From the NCBI RefSeq assembly GCF_001399685.1, contig NZ_JTHN01000144.1, positions 1 to 57,691 of the forward strand: 57,691 nucleotides of DNA. The letters are read 5' to 3'. Made by a program: the position numbers and the translations under genes. Below, one piece after another: positions 6,240 through 17,500 of the stretch. Position 1 is the first letter of the stretch. The number at the start of each line of letters is the position of its first letter. The notes below the pieces were generated by a model that was given only the letters and a program-made list of their open reading frames with translations, was not told where the DNA came from and did no database searches. The DNA comes from Paenibacillus sp. A3. Lineage in GTDB: Bacteria; Bacillota; Bacilli; Paenibacillales; NBRC-103111.

Positions 6240-6484
6240 TCTCTACTTCCTTTCCAAGTTTATTGAAGTTCCGGCAACGGCCGGAATGGAAGAAAAAGGG
6301 CTCACCTCCCGTTACCTTCGGTTATTCTCCGGAGATTCGCTTCAAATACTAAGATGGATGCTTTGTGTTGTAAATCCTGCAGCGGTATTAGGTCTTTCCT
6401 TGCCGTTAACGCCAGACAGGCTGTTGTACTGCATGTTCGTGGGCCTCCGCGCGGCGTCAGCCGACCATTTCTTCGTCGAAACGA
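6240..6484 (-). other. 5' leader region of the protease gene, partly structured
   Basis: About 250 bases with no gene. On the minus strand it holds a hairpin (TTCCGGC/GCCGGAA, 6270-6288) and a second folded stretch around 6305-6345 (CTCC..ACC-GAA-GGT..GGGAG). It might be a regulatory leader, but it does not match a riboswitch consensus I know. No clear promoter was picked out. Confidence 0.35.
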
Positions 6485-6490
6485 CAAAAA

Positions 6491-6530
6491 AACCGTTTTC
6501 CCGATGAGTCGGGAGAACGGTTTTTGTTTT
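6491..6530. terminator. Bidirectional terminator between SEC-C gene and protease leader
   Basis: A 14-bp stem with a single G-T pair (6491-6504 with 6509-6522, loop TGAG) has A runs on one side and T runs on the other, so it can stop transcription in both directions. It lies just after the SEC-C gene stop on the minus strand. Confidence 0.9.
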
Positions 6531-6546
6531 GTGTGCATATACGGTG

Positions 6547-7059
6547 TTATTTGCCGTTTTTCATCTGCTCGGCGAACTCCGTAATTTTTTGCGCCCGCTG
6601 GGCGATCGAGCCGGAGGATACGTTGTACTTGGCCGAAAGCGCCGATTGAGTCACTTCGGCAACGCCGTGCATGGAGCCGATGGCGTATTCCACTGCAGCG
6701 AGCATCACGTCCGCTTTGCGGATCTGCGGGCGTTCGTGGGATGCGTACGCATGCCACAAGGCGACGGCTTCCGTAATGCGCTGCCAATCGAAGGTTCCTG
6801 TCATTTGCCCGGCTAATTGTTCGGCGACCGATTGATATATTTCTTGAGGCCAGTCCAGCACCTCAATAAGTGTCTGCACGGTTTCCGCATTGAGAGACGG
6901 ACCTTGATCCGCTGAAGGCCGGCTGTTGGACGGCGAGCCGATATTCGGCGCTGCCGCTTGGAGTTGAGGCGCTTCACCGGTCAGAAGGCAGCAGTGCTTG
7001 TACTTCTTTCCGCTGCCGCAGGGACACGGCTCATTTCTTCCAATTTTTCGCAATTTCAA
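6547..7059 (-). CDS. SEC-C motif protein with C-terminal HTH-like segment
   Basis: 170 residues starting at TTG (7059) after GGAAGTGG. The N-terminus is a SEC-C zinc-binding motif ([16 protein letters not shown], residues 9-24), followed by a low-complexity linker and a helical C-terminal domain ending in [20 protein letters not shown], which resembles a helix-turn-helix (sense a partner, then pick a start). SEC-C motifs bind zinc and mediate contacts, as in SecA. The specific role is unknown. It is single-gene, ending at the terminator at 6491-6530. Confidence 0.85.
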   Translation of the reverse strand: MKLRKIGRNEPCPCGSGKKYKHCCLLTGEAPQLQAAAPNIGSPSNSRPSADQGPSLNAETVQTLIEVLDWPQEIYQSVAEQLAGQMTGTFDWQRITEAVALWHAYASHERPQIRKADVMLAAVEYAIGSMHGVAEVTQSALSAKYNVSSGSIAQRAQKITEFAEQMKNGK

Positions 7060-7184
7060 TCCACTTCCATTTCTTCTGCCAAATTCACTCTGATGACATT
7101 ATAGCCTTTGAAAGGAAAAATTCCAAGGCTTCGACACGATTCGACGGCATTTAGGCGTGAATTCGATGCTATTTACGAGGAAAA

Positions 7185-7210
7185 AAGCCTCCGCAGAGGA
7201 GGCTTGTCTT
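7185..7210 (-). terminator. Terminator of the PhoX gene
   Basis: On the minus strand AAGCCTCC (7205-7198) pairs with GGAGGCTT (7192-7185) around a 5-base loop and is followed by a T run (7185-7181). Confidence 0.9.
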
Positions 7211-7215
7211 GCGTT

Positions 7216-8880
7216 TTAAGCGAAACCGCTGATAGCGACGACGGACGGGCGCGGGCCGGAATCCCCGGAACGGTGAGGCCACAGGCTCGTCGGTTTGCCG
7301 GTTGGCACCGTTGCTTGACCGGGATGCGAGACGGACAGGAACAAGGTCCGCTCGTCCGCCGTGAAGCAAGGGCCCGTAAAGGCCGCTTCGACAGGCGCGG
7401 AAGCGAAAAGCTGCGCCGCCGCAGTATCTTGACCGGCTGTGCGGACCACGTACAGCCCGTTGTTGCGGAACGGGGCGTACGCGCCTTGATTCAGCTTGTC
7501 CGCCGGAATATCGGAGGCGACCCACAGGTGGCTCCGGTCGTCGAAGAGCAGCGTTCCCGGCGAGCTGTAGCCGCTGCCGCGCCCGCCGCTCGATACGATC
7601 TCATAGTCGAACGCAGCGCCGCCTGCGTCTCCGTCCTGCTCGGCAAGCTGCGCCAGATGTCCGTGGATATTTCCGTGGCGTATATTATTCGGAAAGGCGG
7701 CGATCAAGGCGCCGCTTTTGGCATGGACAACCAATCCGGCCGGCCTGTCGGTTGGCGTCGCTCCCAAGATCAAGGCGGCGTCCTGAGCATAGACGAGCAC
7801 GTCGGCTTGCTCCTTATACCGCTCAACGAGCACTTCCTTAATTTGATTGACGCCGAACGGCACTTGGAAGTCGTCGCGGTTTAACGCGTTCTTGACGGCT
7901 TCGATCGTCAGCGGAACCCACCGTCCGTTGACGAGGTCGGCGGCGTAAAGCGTGCCTTCGGTCAGCAGATCGGCGTTCGCTTTTCCCGACGCGGCCTGGA
8001 GCTTCCCGGCGCTGACAAATTTGTAAAGACACGAATCCGGGGTCGTGTCCCCCATATAGACGACCACACGGCCGTCCTTGCTTAGCGTTACGGCCAGCTG
8101 GCCATGATGGAACCGGCCGAGGGCGGTATGCTTCCGCAGCTTGAAGCTGCCGTCGAACGGATCGGCTTCGACCACCCAGCCGTAGTGCGAAAGCTCAAGT
8201 CCGGCGCTCCCGCAGGTGCTCTCGAAATCTCCTTCGCAAGAAAGCACGGTGCCCCATGGCGTGACGCTCCCTGCGCCGTTCCCGAAGGTGCCTTGCACCA
8301 ACGCGGCTCCCTTCACGGCGCGCGTTCCCCGGGCCGGGCCGGCCAGCTCGACACGGTCATAGCCCGTAATCCGCCGCGCGTATGCGGAATCCGGGTTGAT
8401 TTTCCATTTGCCTTCCTGATCGCGGTACGCTTCGACAACGGAGGCTCCCTGACCGTACAACAGCGACTTGACCTGGTCCGCGCCGAGCGGGCCCGGCTGC
8501 CGCTGATTCAAGGCCAGCAGTGGATGAACGGAGGCATGATTGACCCAGAGAAGTCCGTTCACCTGCTTGTCGTCAAACGGAAAGAAGCGGGTAAACTCGT
8601 TGTTGTAGCCGAACGTATCGCCCTTGCGGTTAATCGGATCTCCGAAGCTGACCAGAACGTCGTGCCTGAAGCCTTTGGGGAGGACGAGCTCGTCGCCCGC
8701 TCCCGGTTCGATCGGTGTGAAAGCGTCGGTTACTTTGCCGGTTTTCCGGTCGAACAAGCTATCGCTTGCGGCGGCGCTGCCGGTAAAAGCGCCCAAGCCT
8801 GTCGATGCGGCGGCAATCGTAACGGCCCCGGTGCCAAGGTAAGCCAGAAACGTTCGTCGGGAAAGCGTTTTGTTTTTCAT
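7216..8880 (-). CDS. PhoX family (DUF839) alkaline phosphatase, Tat-exported
   Basis: 554 residues. A twin-arginine signal (LSRRTFLAYLGTG, residues 6-18) is followed by a hydrophobic stretch; then comes the PhoX/DUF839 beta-propeller: GFRHDVLVSFGDP, GYNNEFTRFFPF, LLWVNHAS, GTVLSCEGDFE, LGRFHHGQLAV, YMGDTTPDSCLYKFV, PGTLLFDDRSHLWVASDI. PhoX enzymes bind Ca/Fe and release phosphate from organic esters outside the cell; Tat export fits cofactor loading in the cytoplasm. The ribosome binding site GAGGAG lies 8 bases before the ATG. The AT-rich upstream region (8881-8990) may hold PhoP-type boxes, but I could not define them. Confidence 0.92.
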   Translation of the reverse strand: MKNKTLSRRTFLAYLGTGAVTIAAASTGLGAFTGSAAASDSLFDRKTGKVTDAFTPIEPGAGDELVLPKGFRHDVLVSFGDPINRKGDTFGYNNEFTRFFPFDDKQVNGLLWVNHASVHPLLALNQRQPGPLGADQVKSLLYGQGASVVEAYRDQEGKWKINPDSAYARRITGYDRVELAGPARGTRAVKGAALVQGTFGNGAGSVTPWGTVLSCEGDFESTCGSAGLELSHYGWVVEADPFDGSFKLRKHTALGRFHHGQLAVTLSKDGRVVVYMGDTTPDSCLYKFVSAGKLQAASGKANADLLTEGTLYAADLVNGRWVPLTIEAVKNALNRDDFQVPFGVNQIKEVLVERYKEQADVLVYAQDAALILGATPTDRPAGLVVHAKSGALIAAFPNNIRHGNIHGHLAQLAEQDGDAGGAAFDYEIVSSGGRGSGYSSPGTLLFDDRSHLWVASDIPADKLNQGAYAPFRNNGLYVVRTAGQDTAAAQLFASAPVEAAFTGPCFTADERTLFLSVSHPGQATVPTGKPTSLWPHRSGDSGPRPSVVAISGFA

Positions 8881-9072
8881 CAGCGATCTCCTCTATTAGG
8901 GCATCAATTCGTTGTAGCCGAATGGTAGGAAACTATGTATAATTTAATTGAACAATCTAGTAATTTATACCTAAAGTTTAAGATAGCATAAAATGCGGGT
9001 TTGCGGAATACGGCGGCAGACGCAGCGGATGATTTTTTTGTCGGCAATCAGGCCCGAAGGCAGGTGTAGGCG

Positions 9073-9546
9073 GTGTTACGGTTTTCCCGCGCTCAGGCGG
9101 AGGACGAGTCCTTTCTTTATGAAGTGTACGCAAGCAGCCGGATGGAGGAAGTCGGGGCATGGGGCTGGGGACCCGGGCAGATCGACCAATTTCTCCGGAT
9201 GCAGTGCCAGCTTCAGCAAAAGACATACGCCGCGCAGTATCCGGAGGCCGGATGGGAGCTCGTTTGGCACAGGCAGCAACGGGTCGGCCGAAGGATGACG
9301 GCCCGGCTGGAGAACCGGATCGTGCTGATCGATTTGGCCCTGCTTCCTATATATCAACGGCAGGGGATCGGCACATCGCTGCTGCAATCGCTTCAACAGG
9401 AAGCGCAAAAAGCTGGCAAGCCGCTTTGGCTGAGCGTACAGGCTCATAATCCGGCCCGGCGTTTATACGAGCGGCTCGGGTTCCGTACACAGCAAGAAAA
9501 CGGTTTGTATTGCGAGATGATCTGGCAGGCCAATACTCAATTCTAG
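9073..9546 (+). CDS. GNAT family N-acetyltransferase
   Basis: 157 residues from a GTG at 9073 with only a weak AGG upstream. Acetyl-CoA binding is shown by the LLPIYQRQGIGTSLLQSL motif (Q/RxxGxG/A, near residues 95-112) and by SVQAHNPARRLYERLGF, the usual GNAT end. It opens the block DUF6916 - three tail-collar genes - surface protein; the next start is 15 bases away, so it is likely co-transcribed. It may modify one of those proteins or a glycan precursor; the substrate is unknown. Confidence 0.85.
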   Translation: MLRFSRAQAEDESFLYEVYASSRMEEVGAWGWGPGQIDQFLRMQCQLQQKTYAAQYPEAGWELVWHRQQRVGRRMTARLENRIVLIDLALLPIYQRQGIGTSLLQSLQQEAQKAGKPLWLSVQAHNPARRLYERLGFRTQQENGLYCEMIWQANTQF

Positions 9547-9560
9547 ATGTAGGTGATATT

Positions 9561-9860
9561 TTGCGACTGGATTGTTTTTCTTCCTTTCATAGTGTGCTGG
9601 ACACCAGCTTTAAAGTGGAGCTGGATGAAAGCGACGCCGAATTGAGCTTGATCGAAGCCAAGGACACAGGCTCCACCCCGGATTACGAGCGGTTCTCATT
9701 ACTATTCTCAGGCCCCCTAGAACCGTTTCTCCCACAGCAAATCTACTTGTTCAGACATCCACAGTTGGGCGAACTCCACCTGTTTACGGTGCCCGTAGGC
9801 AAAAATCCCGATGGTTTCTTGTACGAAGTTGTATTTAGCCGCCCGTTAGCGGCGGAATAG
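9561..9860 (+). CDS. DUF6916 domain protein
   Basis: 99 residues starting at TTG 9561, just after AGGTGAT; an earlier TTG at 9510 would overlap the acetyltransferase and lacks a ribosome binding site. The sequence follows the DUF6916 pattern: F..F..VLDTSFKVELDE, a middle SLIEAKDTGS and YERFSLLFSGPLEPFLPQ, ending LHLFTVPVG..GFLYEVVFSR. It is a small beta-rich domain of unknown function often encoded beside tail-collar genes. Its place immediately before three of them suggests an assembly or adaptor role; this is inference. Confidence 0.75.
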   Translation: MRLDCFSSFHSVLDTSFKVELDESDAELSLIEAKDTGSTPDYERFSLLFSGPLEPFLPQQIYLFRHPQLGELHLFTVPVGKNPDGFLYEVVFSRPLAAE

Positions 9861-9897
9861 CATTCGCTATATCAATCGAAAAAGGAGCTGATTATGG

Positions 9898-10416
9898 ATG
9901 GCAGAGCCATATATGGGCGAAATCCGGATGTTTGCTGGAAACTTTGCGCCTTTAGGTTGGGCGTTGTGCGACGGACGACTGTTGTCCATTGCAGAGTACG
10001 ACACTCTCTTTATGTTGATTGGCACGACCTACGGCGGGGACGGACAAACGAACTTCGCATTGCCGGACTTGCGAGGACGGGTGCCGATTCATATGGGAAA
10101 AAATCCTGCAACAAGCAGCACTTATTCCTTGGGACAAAAGGACGGCGTCGAATCCGTAACGCTAATCGCGAATCAGATGCCCGCGCATACGCATGGCGTG
10201 ATGGCTCAGTCGCAGCAGGGGACATCGAATTCGCCGGAAGGCGGATACTGGGCGAACTCCACGCTAACGCAGTTCGGCGGCGGAACGCCGGGCGGAACGA
10301 TGAACCCCAACGCCTTAACGCCCTCCGGGGGAGGGCAACCGCATGACAATGTGATGCCTTTCACGACCATTTCGTTCATCATTTCCTTGCATGGAGGTTA
10401 CCCTTCCCAGAACTAG
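9898..10416 (+). CDS. Phage tail-collar domain protein (MdpB type), copy 1
   Basis: 172 residues. The start ATG at 9898 (MAEPYMGEIRMFAGNFAP) follows AAAAGGAGC; an ATG three bases earlier is out of frame. The fold is that of the T4 gp12 tail-collar domain: WALCDGRLLSIAEYDTLFML, then IGTTYGGDGQTNFALPDLRG and a C-terminal PHDNVMPFTTISFIISLHG. The middle (QMPAHTHGVM) holds the H-x-H motif that binds metal in trimeric fibres. It has no signal peptide. Two paralogs follow in the same strand, so these are likely three subunits of one structure. Confidence 0.9.
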   Translation: MAEPYMGEIRMFAGNFAPLGWALCDGRLLSIAEYDTLFMLIGTTYGGDGQTNFALPDLRGRVPIHMGKNPATSSTYSLGQKDGVESVTLIANQMPAHTHGVMAQSQQGTSNSPEGGYWANSTLTQFGGGTPGGTMNPNALTPSGGGQPHDNVMPFTTISFIISLHGGYPSQN

Positions 10417-10446
10417 TTCAGACGGATTGAAGAAGGAGGAGTCGGG

Positions 10447-10944
10447 GTGTCAGAACCTTATCTCGGACAAATTAAATTATTTGCGTTTAACTTTGCTCCG
10501 CGCGGATGGGCTCTATGCAATGGAGCCATTTTGCCGATCAATCAGAATCAGGCTTTGTATTCGCTGCTCGGCACGACCTACGGCGGGAACGGTGTGACCA
10601 CTTTTGCGCTCCCGGATTTGCGAGGACGGGTGCCGGTTCATCCAGGGAACGGCATCACCTTAGGACAAGCTGGGGGCGAGGAAGCGCATACGCTGACCGT
10701 AAACGAAATACCGGCACATACCCATCAGGCGTGGGGGAGCAATGACACAGCCTCGTCCAAAAGCCCCGTAAATAACGTCTGGGCCAAAACAGCTGTAAGC
10801 TCCTATCATACGCAAGCCGACAAACAGCTAAGTACGGGCGCTGTGGGGAGTGTGGGGCAAAATCAAGCTCATACGAACATGCAGCCCTATACGGTCTTGA
10901 ATTTTTGCATTGCGATTGATGGCAGTTACCCAACCAGGGATTAG
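10447..10944 (+). CDS. Phage tail-collar domain protein (MdpB type), copy 2
   Basis: 165 residues from a GTG preceded by AAGGAGGAG. Same layout as copy 1: SEPYLGQIKLFAFNFAPRGW, then NGAILPINQNQALYSLLGTTYGG, LPDLRGRVPVHPG, EIPAHTHQAW and a C-terminal NMQPYTVLNFCIAIDG. The region after the His-x-His motif differs most between copies, as expected if it forms the exposed tip. It starts 30 bases after copy 1. Confidence 0.9.
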   Translation: MSEPYLGQIKLFAFNFAPRGWALCNGAILPINQNQALYSLLGTTYGGNGVTTFALPDLRGRVPVHPGNGITLGQAGGEEAHTLTVNEIPAHTHQAWGSNDTASSKSPVNNVWAKTAVSSYHTQADKQLSTGAVGSVGQNQAHTNMQPYTVLNFCIAIDGSYPTRD

Positions 10945-10961
10945 GAGGAAGGAGCAGGCCT

Positions 10962-11486
10962 ATGGATAGTTTTTTAGGGGAGATTACGATGTTTGCGGGC
11001 AATTTTGCTCCTAAAGGCTGGGCTTTCTGCAACGGACAGCTTATCCCGATTGCGCAAAATACGCCGTTGTTTTCGATCCTCGGCACGCAGTATGGGGGAG
11101 ACGGGAAAACGACGTTTGCCCTGCCCAATTTGCAGGGAGCGGCTCCGATGCATCGGGGGAACGGGCCGGGGTTAACGCCGCGGAATATCGGACAGTCAGG
11201 AGGCAGCCGGACGGTAACGCTATTGACATCGCAGCTTCCCGCGCATACGCATTTAGTCAACTCCGCCGCTGCGGGTTCCGGAACTACGGTGGAAGGGATG
11301 TTGTGGGCGAAAACCCCGGGGCGTGTCGGAGGAGCAGCTTACGGTGGCTTTACAAATTCCGTTCCGATGCATCCGGGAGCGGTCCAATCGGCGGGGGGCT
11401 CCCAACCTCATAACAATATGCAGCCCTATCTTGCCATTCATTTTATTATCTGCCTTAATGGTATGTTTCCTCCTAGAGACAGCTAA
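10962..11486 (+). CDS. Phage tail-collar domain protein (MdpB type), copy 3
   Basis: 174 residues, starting 17 bases after copy 2 with AGGAGGAAGGAG upstream. MDSFLGEITMFAGNFAPKGW opens it, then LGTQYGGDGKTTFALPNLQG, QLPAHTHLVN and NNMQPYLAIHFIICLNGMFP. Together with copies 1 and 2 it forms a tandem trio that leads into the giant surface protein 68 bases later. No phage structural or lysis genes are nearby, so this is not a simple prophage. Confidence 0.9.
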   Translation: MDSFLGEITMFAGNFAPKGWAFCNGQLIPIAQNTPLFSILGTQYGGDGKTTFALPNLQGAAPMHRGNGPGLTPRNIGQSGGSRTVTLLTSQLPAHTHLVNSAAAGSGTTVEGMLWAKTPGRVGGAAYGGFTNSVPMHPGAVQSAGGSQPHNNMQPYLAIHFIICLNGMFPPRDS

Positions 11487-11554
11487 TACGCCGGCATCCG
11501 GTACGTTATTTGGCCGTTAAAAGGGAGAATCGGCGAGACGAAGGAAGGGTATGA

Positions 11555-14500
11555 ATGAGAATAAACGCCATGGTTGACCATGCCGAAGCGAGGCAAACCG
11601 CTGGCTTCGTACGGACGCTTGCCGTTTTTGGCGGTGCGGCCGTTTTATTGTTGCTTTTGTCCATGTTTGCAGCTTCCTCAGCTTTCGCAGCTACGATAAC
11701 CGTGGACACGACAGCCGATATACCGGGAAACTGCTCGGTAGCGGGCCAATGCTCGCTGCGGGCGGCGGTGAATCAAAGCAACGGCTCGGGCGGATCAAAT
11801 ACGATCCAAATCCCGGCCGGGACTTACGTGCTGAATTCGGGAGAATTGGCAATTCGCAGCAACGTGTCGATCATCGGAGCGGGAGGAGACCCGAACGGGA
11901 ATCCAGCGGGCACGGTGATCAAGCAGACGGACGGGACAGGCAAACGGGTATTCAATCTGAATCCGGATTCGGATACCGGCTATAGCATCTCGTTGAAGGC
12001 GCTGACGGTCAGCGGTGGGCAGCTTGCCGCCGGCGAGGAGTTCGGCGGCGGAGGAATTCTCGGTTACACAGGCAGCCAAGGCACGGTAACGATCGAGAAC
12101 TGCGTCGTCACCGGAAATTCCGTATCAGCCGCCGGCCATTGGGGTGGCGGCTTGAATATCGCCGGACTGCAGGGAGGCAAAGCGGTTCTTCGAAACACGG
12201 CCGTTCAAGGCAACACCGCTGTGGAACGGGGAGGCGGGGTGCATTTTGAGGGCGACATGAACATCGATGTATTCAACTCCGTTATCGATGGAAATATCGC
12301 TTCGAACGGTCTGGGAGGCGGGATGACTGTTTTTCCCGCTTCGGTACCGGGGCAGATCCGGATTGAGGGCACAACGATCTCCCGCAACCAGGCCAACGGA
12401 ACGATCGATCCTCAGGCAGGCGGCGGGGGGCTTTACCTCGGCGCACCGGCTCTAATCACGAATACGACGATCAGCGGAAATACGGCCAAAGGGAAGGGTG
12501 GCGGCCTGTATAATTCGGTTGGAAATACTACGCTGACGCACGTCACCCTGTTCGACAATCAAGCCGATCAGGGGGGCGGCGGGCTGTATGTGCTGAACGG
12601 CAATCCGAAGCTGCAAAATACGATTGCCGCCGGGAACAGCAAGGCAGGGGGCTCTGCCAGCGATCTTGAAGTAAGGACCGGTCAAAACGTAATAGCGGGA
12701 ATCGACGCAACAAGCAGCTACAACCTGATCGGACTGGGCGGCAACGGACTTTTGCAGGCAGTGAATGGAAACCAGGTGGACGTGGCCGACCCCGGTGTGC
12801 TTCCGTTAAGCGCCAACGGCGGCTTGGGCGAAACGAATGCCTTGAAGGGGAGTAGTCCGGCGCTCGGCAAAGGAAGCAATGTTTTGGCGACGACGTTCGA
12901 CCAGCGCGGCTTCCCGCGGAAAACGAACGCCGCAGTCGATATCGGCGCTTATGAGGGAATGCCGGATGCTTCGATCGGCGTGAACGGCACCTATGCCGTA
13001 ACCCTTTCGTGGGACGAAACGAAGCTCTCCGGGCTGGCGGCCAGCTCCTCGGACCAAACGGTGGTTCCGAACGGAAACGTCGTCATAACAGGCAGCGGGA
13101 CATCCCGCACGTTGACCGTTACGCCTGCCGCAGGCGGAGCGGCCGAGATTCAAGTAACCGCCAACAGCTCGGTTTCGGGAATGTCCCGCAGTTTAAGCAC
13201 TTCGTTCAAGCTGACGGTTACGGGCCCGCCGGACCTATCCATTACCAAGACGCACACCGGCGACTTCACACAGGGGCAGACCGGAGCGGTTTATACCATG
13301 AAGGTTAAAAACCTCGGAGGCGGCAGCACAAGCGGTACGGTGACGGTCAAGGACATGCTGCCCGCTGAATTAACGGCCGCCGAGCTGGAAGGAACGGGAT
13401 GGACTTGCGATACGGGAACGCTCGTCTGCACGCGTACCGACGCGTTGGCGGCAGGAGCGAGTTATCCGGACATTACGCTGAAGGTAAACGTAGCGGCGAA
13501 TGCGCCCTCAAGCGTAACGAATGTGGCCGAAGTTTTAGGCGGCGGAGATGCGAATACGTCGAATAACACGGTCAGCGATCCGACAAGCATCATTCAATTA
13601 CCCGATTTGACAATTGCGAAATCGCATGTCGGGAACTTTAAGCAAGGGCAAACGGGAGCTTCGTATACGATCACCGTCCGCAATGCCGGTACCGGCTTGA
13701 CAAGCGGTACGGTGACGGTGGCGGACACGCTGCCTGCGGGGATGACCGCGACGGGGTTAGCGGGCTCCGGCTGGACTTGCGATGCGGGAACGGCCACATG
13801 CAGCAGGGCGGACGCGCTTGCTTCCGGGGACAGCTATCCCCCGATCACTTTGACGGTGGACGTTGCGGCCAATGCGGCTGCGCTGCTTACGAATACGGTT
13901 AACGTCTCAGGCGGCGGCGACGTCAATAACGCCAATAATACGGTAAGCGATCCGACGACGATCATTCCCGTGGCCGACTTGACGATTGCGAAGTCCCATA
14001 CGGGCAGCTTTACGCAGGGGCAAGCCTCGGCTGTATATACGATAACGGTGACAAATAGCGGACAAGGTACAACGGACGGCTCTGCTGTAACCGTGACGGA
14101 CACCCTGCCGGCCGGGCTCACGTTGAAGGGGCTTGGCGGCAACGGCTGGAGCTGCGATTCCGGGACGTTAAGCTGTACCCGATCCGATGAGCTGGCAGGG
14201 GGGAACGCCTATCCTCCGATCACCGTGACGGTATCGGTAGACCAAGATGCACCTGCGGGTGTAACGAACTCGGCAGCCGTTTCCGGCGGCGGCGAGATCC
14301 ATACGGGCAATAATTCGGCCAGCGATGCGACTGCTATTCATCCGAAGCCGCAAATCGCCACTTCGAGCTTGCCGCAAGGGACGGTTGGCGTCGCCTATTC
14401 GCAAACGCTGACGGCGACCGGCGGCGACGGGGCCTATGTGTGGGTCGTGACCGGCGGCGCTCTGCCCGCGGGTGTAACGTTCGATGCCGCCACGGCGAAG

Positions 14501-17500
14501 CTCAGCGGCACACCCACGATGGCGAACAGCCATAGCTTTACCGTACAGCTTACCGACGGCAACGGCGTAACGGCGACGAAGGAGCTTACGATTCAGGTGA
14601 ACCCGATGCTTGAGGTGTCCACAACCAGCGTACCGCATGGAGCTGTCGGAGCGGCTTATACGGCCTCGCTTGCGGCAACGGGCGGCAACGGCGTCTACGC
14701 TTGGAGTATTGCCGCCGGTACGGTGCCAGGCGGACTGACGCTTGCGGCGGACGGGACCTTGAGCGGCACGCCCGCGAGCGAAGGGACATTCTCTTTCGTG
14801 GTTCTTGTGACGGACGGCAACTCGCTGACGGCGTCAAGAGCGCTGACGCTTCAGATTCATCCGCAGCTTGTCATTCATGCGCCGGTTCTGCCGGAAGGCA
14901 CCGTGGGCACCGCCTACCCGCAGCAGACGCTCAGCGCAAGCGGCGGGAACGGGACGTACACGTGGTCGGTCGCAAGCGGCTCGCTTCCGGCAGGCCTGAC
15001 GTTCGACCCGGCGACTGCCGCTATAAGCGGGACACCGGCGACGGAAGGCACGTATAGCTTCGCGATCCAGGTCGCAGACGGCTATGGGGTGAAGGCGATA
15101 AAGACCCTCTCACTGCAAGTTCGTGCGGCATTAACGGTTCAAACGCCGGAACTGCCTGTCGGAACGGCGGGCGTAGCTTACGCCAAACAAGAGTTTTCCG
15201 CATCGGGCGGAAGCGGGATTTATACATGGACGGTTGGCGGTACGCTGCCTGCGGGACTGACGTTTACCGTCGACCCGCTCGATCCGAAGAAAGCATCCAT
15301 TCAAGGGAAGCCGACGGCGGCAGGAGCCTATGAGTTTCAGGTTCAAGTGAAGGACGGCAACGGGGGAACGGTCGTTAAGAACCTTAGCATCCAAGTGAAT
15401 CCGGAGTTGATCTTCACAGCGGCTCCTCTGCCGGAAGGCACCGTAGGCTTGCCTTATGCCGGCGGAACCTTAAGCGCGACGGGCGGAAGCGGCACCTACC
15501 GCTGGAGCGTCGAAGAGGGCCGTCTGCCCGATGGACTCACACTGGATGCTTCCAAGGGAACGATAGACGGGACACCGAAGGAAGCCGGTGTGTATCCGGT
15601 GACGATTCAAGTGAAGGACGGCAACGGCATGGCCATAACCAAGGTTCTGACGCTGAAAATCAATCCTCCGGTTTTAGTGGGAATCGCTTTTGAGGAATCG
15701 GAGTATGCGGTGAAGACCGGGGAAACCCGGGACACCGTTTTGAAGGCGACTTATTCGGATAGTCAGGTTGTCAGATTAACGACTGGAGTTGTGTATACGA
15801 TCAAGGATACGTCTGTGGCCTTGGTCAACGAATCCGGTCAAATCATCGGTGTAAAGAGCGGAAGCACCGTGCTGGCGGCTACGTATGGCGGCACTAAGGC
15901 TGAAACGTCCGTCCTCGTAAATAAAAGCATCACGGGCCTCGCCTTCGAACGGCCTTCTTATAGCCTGAAGGTCGGAGAGCAGGTCACTACGGTCGTTAGC
16001 GCAACGTACGGCGGCGGACGGATCGTCCTGACGAACGGAGTGTTGTACTCCGTCAAGGACGCCGATATCGCGGAAGTCGACTTGCACGGAGTCGTCACGG
16101 GTAAACAGGCGGGAACCACCGTTGCGAGCGCAACGTACGGCGAGGATACGGTCCAGACAACGATTGTCGTCGACCTTGACCTAACCGGTATCCGGTTTAC
16201 GCCGGATACGTACGAGCTGAAAACGGGTCAATCCGTTCCAACCATGCTGACAGCGGATTTCGCGGATCGAAGCACGGCGCCGATCGGCCGTTTGGCCGCC
16301 TACGCGTTCCAAACCGCGGGGATCGCCCGGATCGACGCGGAAGGCGTCGTGACTGCGCTGCAGCCAGGGACGGCGGTCCTTACAGCTACTTATGGCGGAC
16401 GCTCGGCGACGGCTGTCGTACGCGTAAGCGCTTGGAGCGACGACAGTGGCAGCGGCGACAGCGACTCGTCTCCATCTCCGTCCACCGGGACGGGTCCGGT
16501 TCCAACGCCGGCCCCCGAGGGGATTACGGTGAATATCGGACTGGATAACGGTTCAAAAGAAACCATTAAAGTATCGCAGGATGACATCCGCACCGGCCTT
16601 GTCCGGATTACGTCCTCCGCTTCCTCCGCTTATGTGGAGCTGCCTTCGGCTACGATTGCGAAGCTGTTGGCGATGAATCCGGAGCTGTCGATCTTGTTCC
16701 AGACGGCCGGCGGGCTGATCGAGCTGCCGCTGGCGCAGATCGACCCGCAGACGCTGGCGAAGCTGCTCGGTCTGCCGGCAGGCGATATCTCCATTAACGT
16801 TGGAATCCGAACGCCCGATGCTCAAGAGCGAGGGCAGCTCAGCGAGGCGATCCGCCGTACGGGAGGAAGAGAGCTGACGGCGCCGCTCGATTTCTACGTT
16901 CGTATCACGGATAGCAAGGGCAATGAAATCAAGCAAAATGTCTTCAGCAGCTACATCGTCCGCACGCTGCCTTTAAATGAACAAGCGAATGCGGCGACCG
17001 CCACCGGTGTGTGGTGGGACCCGGAAGCGCGCGAATACCGGTTTGTCCCGACCCTGTTTGAAACCCGGGACGGCAAGCCCGCGGCCAAGCTGAAACGACA
17101 AGGCTTCAGCGTGTACACGGTGCTCGATCGTTCCGTTTCGTTCGGCGATTTGCATAGACATTGGGCGAAAGCGACGATCGAATCGCTGGCCTCCAAGCTG
17201 ATCGTGCAAGGGCGAAAGGCCGATGCGTACGAGCCGGAAGGCCGCGTGACCCGGGCGGAATGGGCCGCCTTGCTCGTTCGCTCGCTGGGGCTCAACGTCT
17301 CGCAAGAGAAGGCGCCATTCGGCGATGTTCAAGAAGGCGATTGGTTCGCGTCGGCAGTTGGCGCGGCGCATAAAGCGAAGCTGATAGACGGGTACGAAGA
17401 CGGCACCTTCCGTCCGAACCAAACCGTCACCCGGGAAGAACTGGCGGTCATGACGGCACGCGCCATTAAGTACGTCGGGGCCAAGCCTGCAGACACCCGG

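Noticed and set aside
6240..6484. Possible c-di-AMP or c-di-GMP riboswitch ahead of the secreted protease
   Set aside because: Short stems (CTCC..GGGAG, ACC-GAA-GGT) are present, but the conserved bases of either riboswitch class could not be lined up.
7216..8928. Long frames on the plus strand opposite the PhoX gene
   Set aside because: They mirror a GC-rich real gene, have no ribosome binding sites and no family motif.
9898..11486. Prophage remnant
   Set aside because: Three tail-collar genes are present, but there is no integrase, terminase, capsid, tail tube or lysis gene around, and the block is tied to a surface protein.
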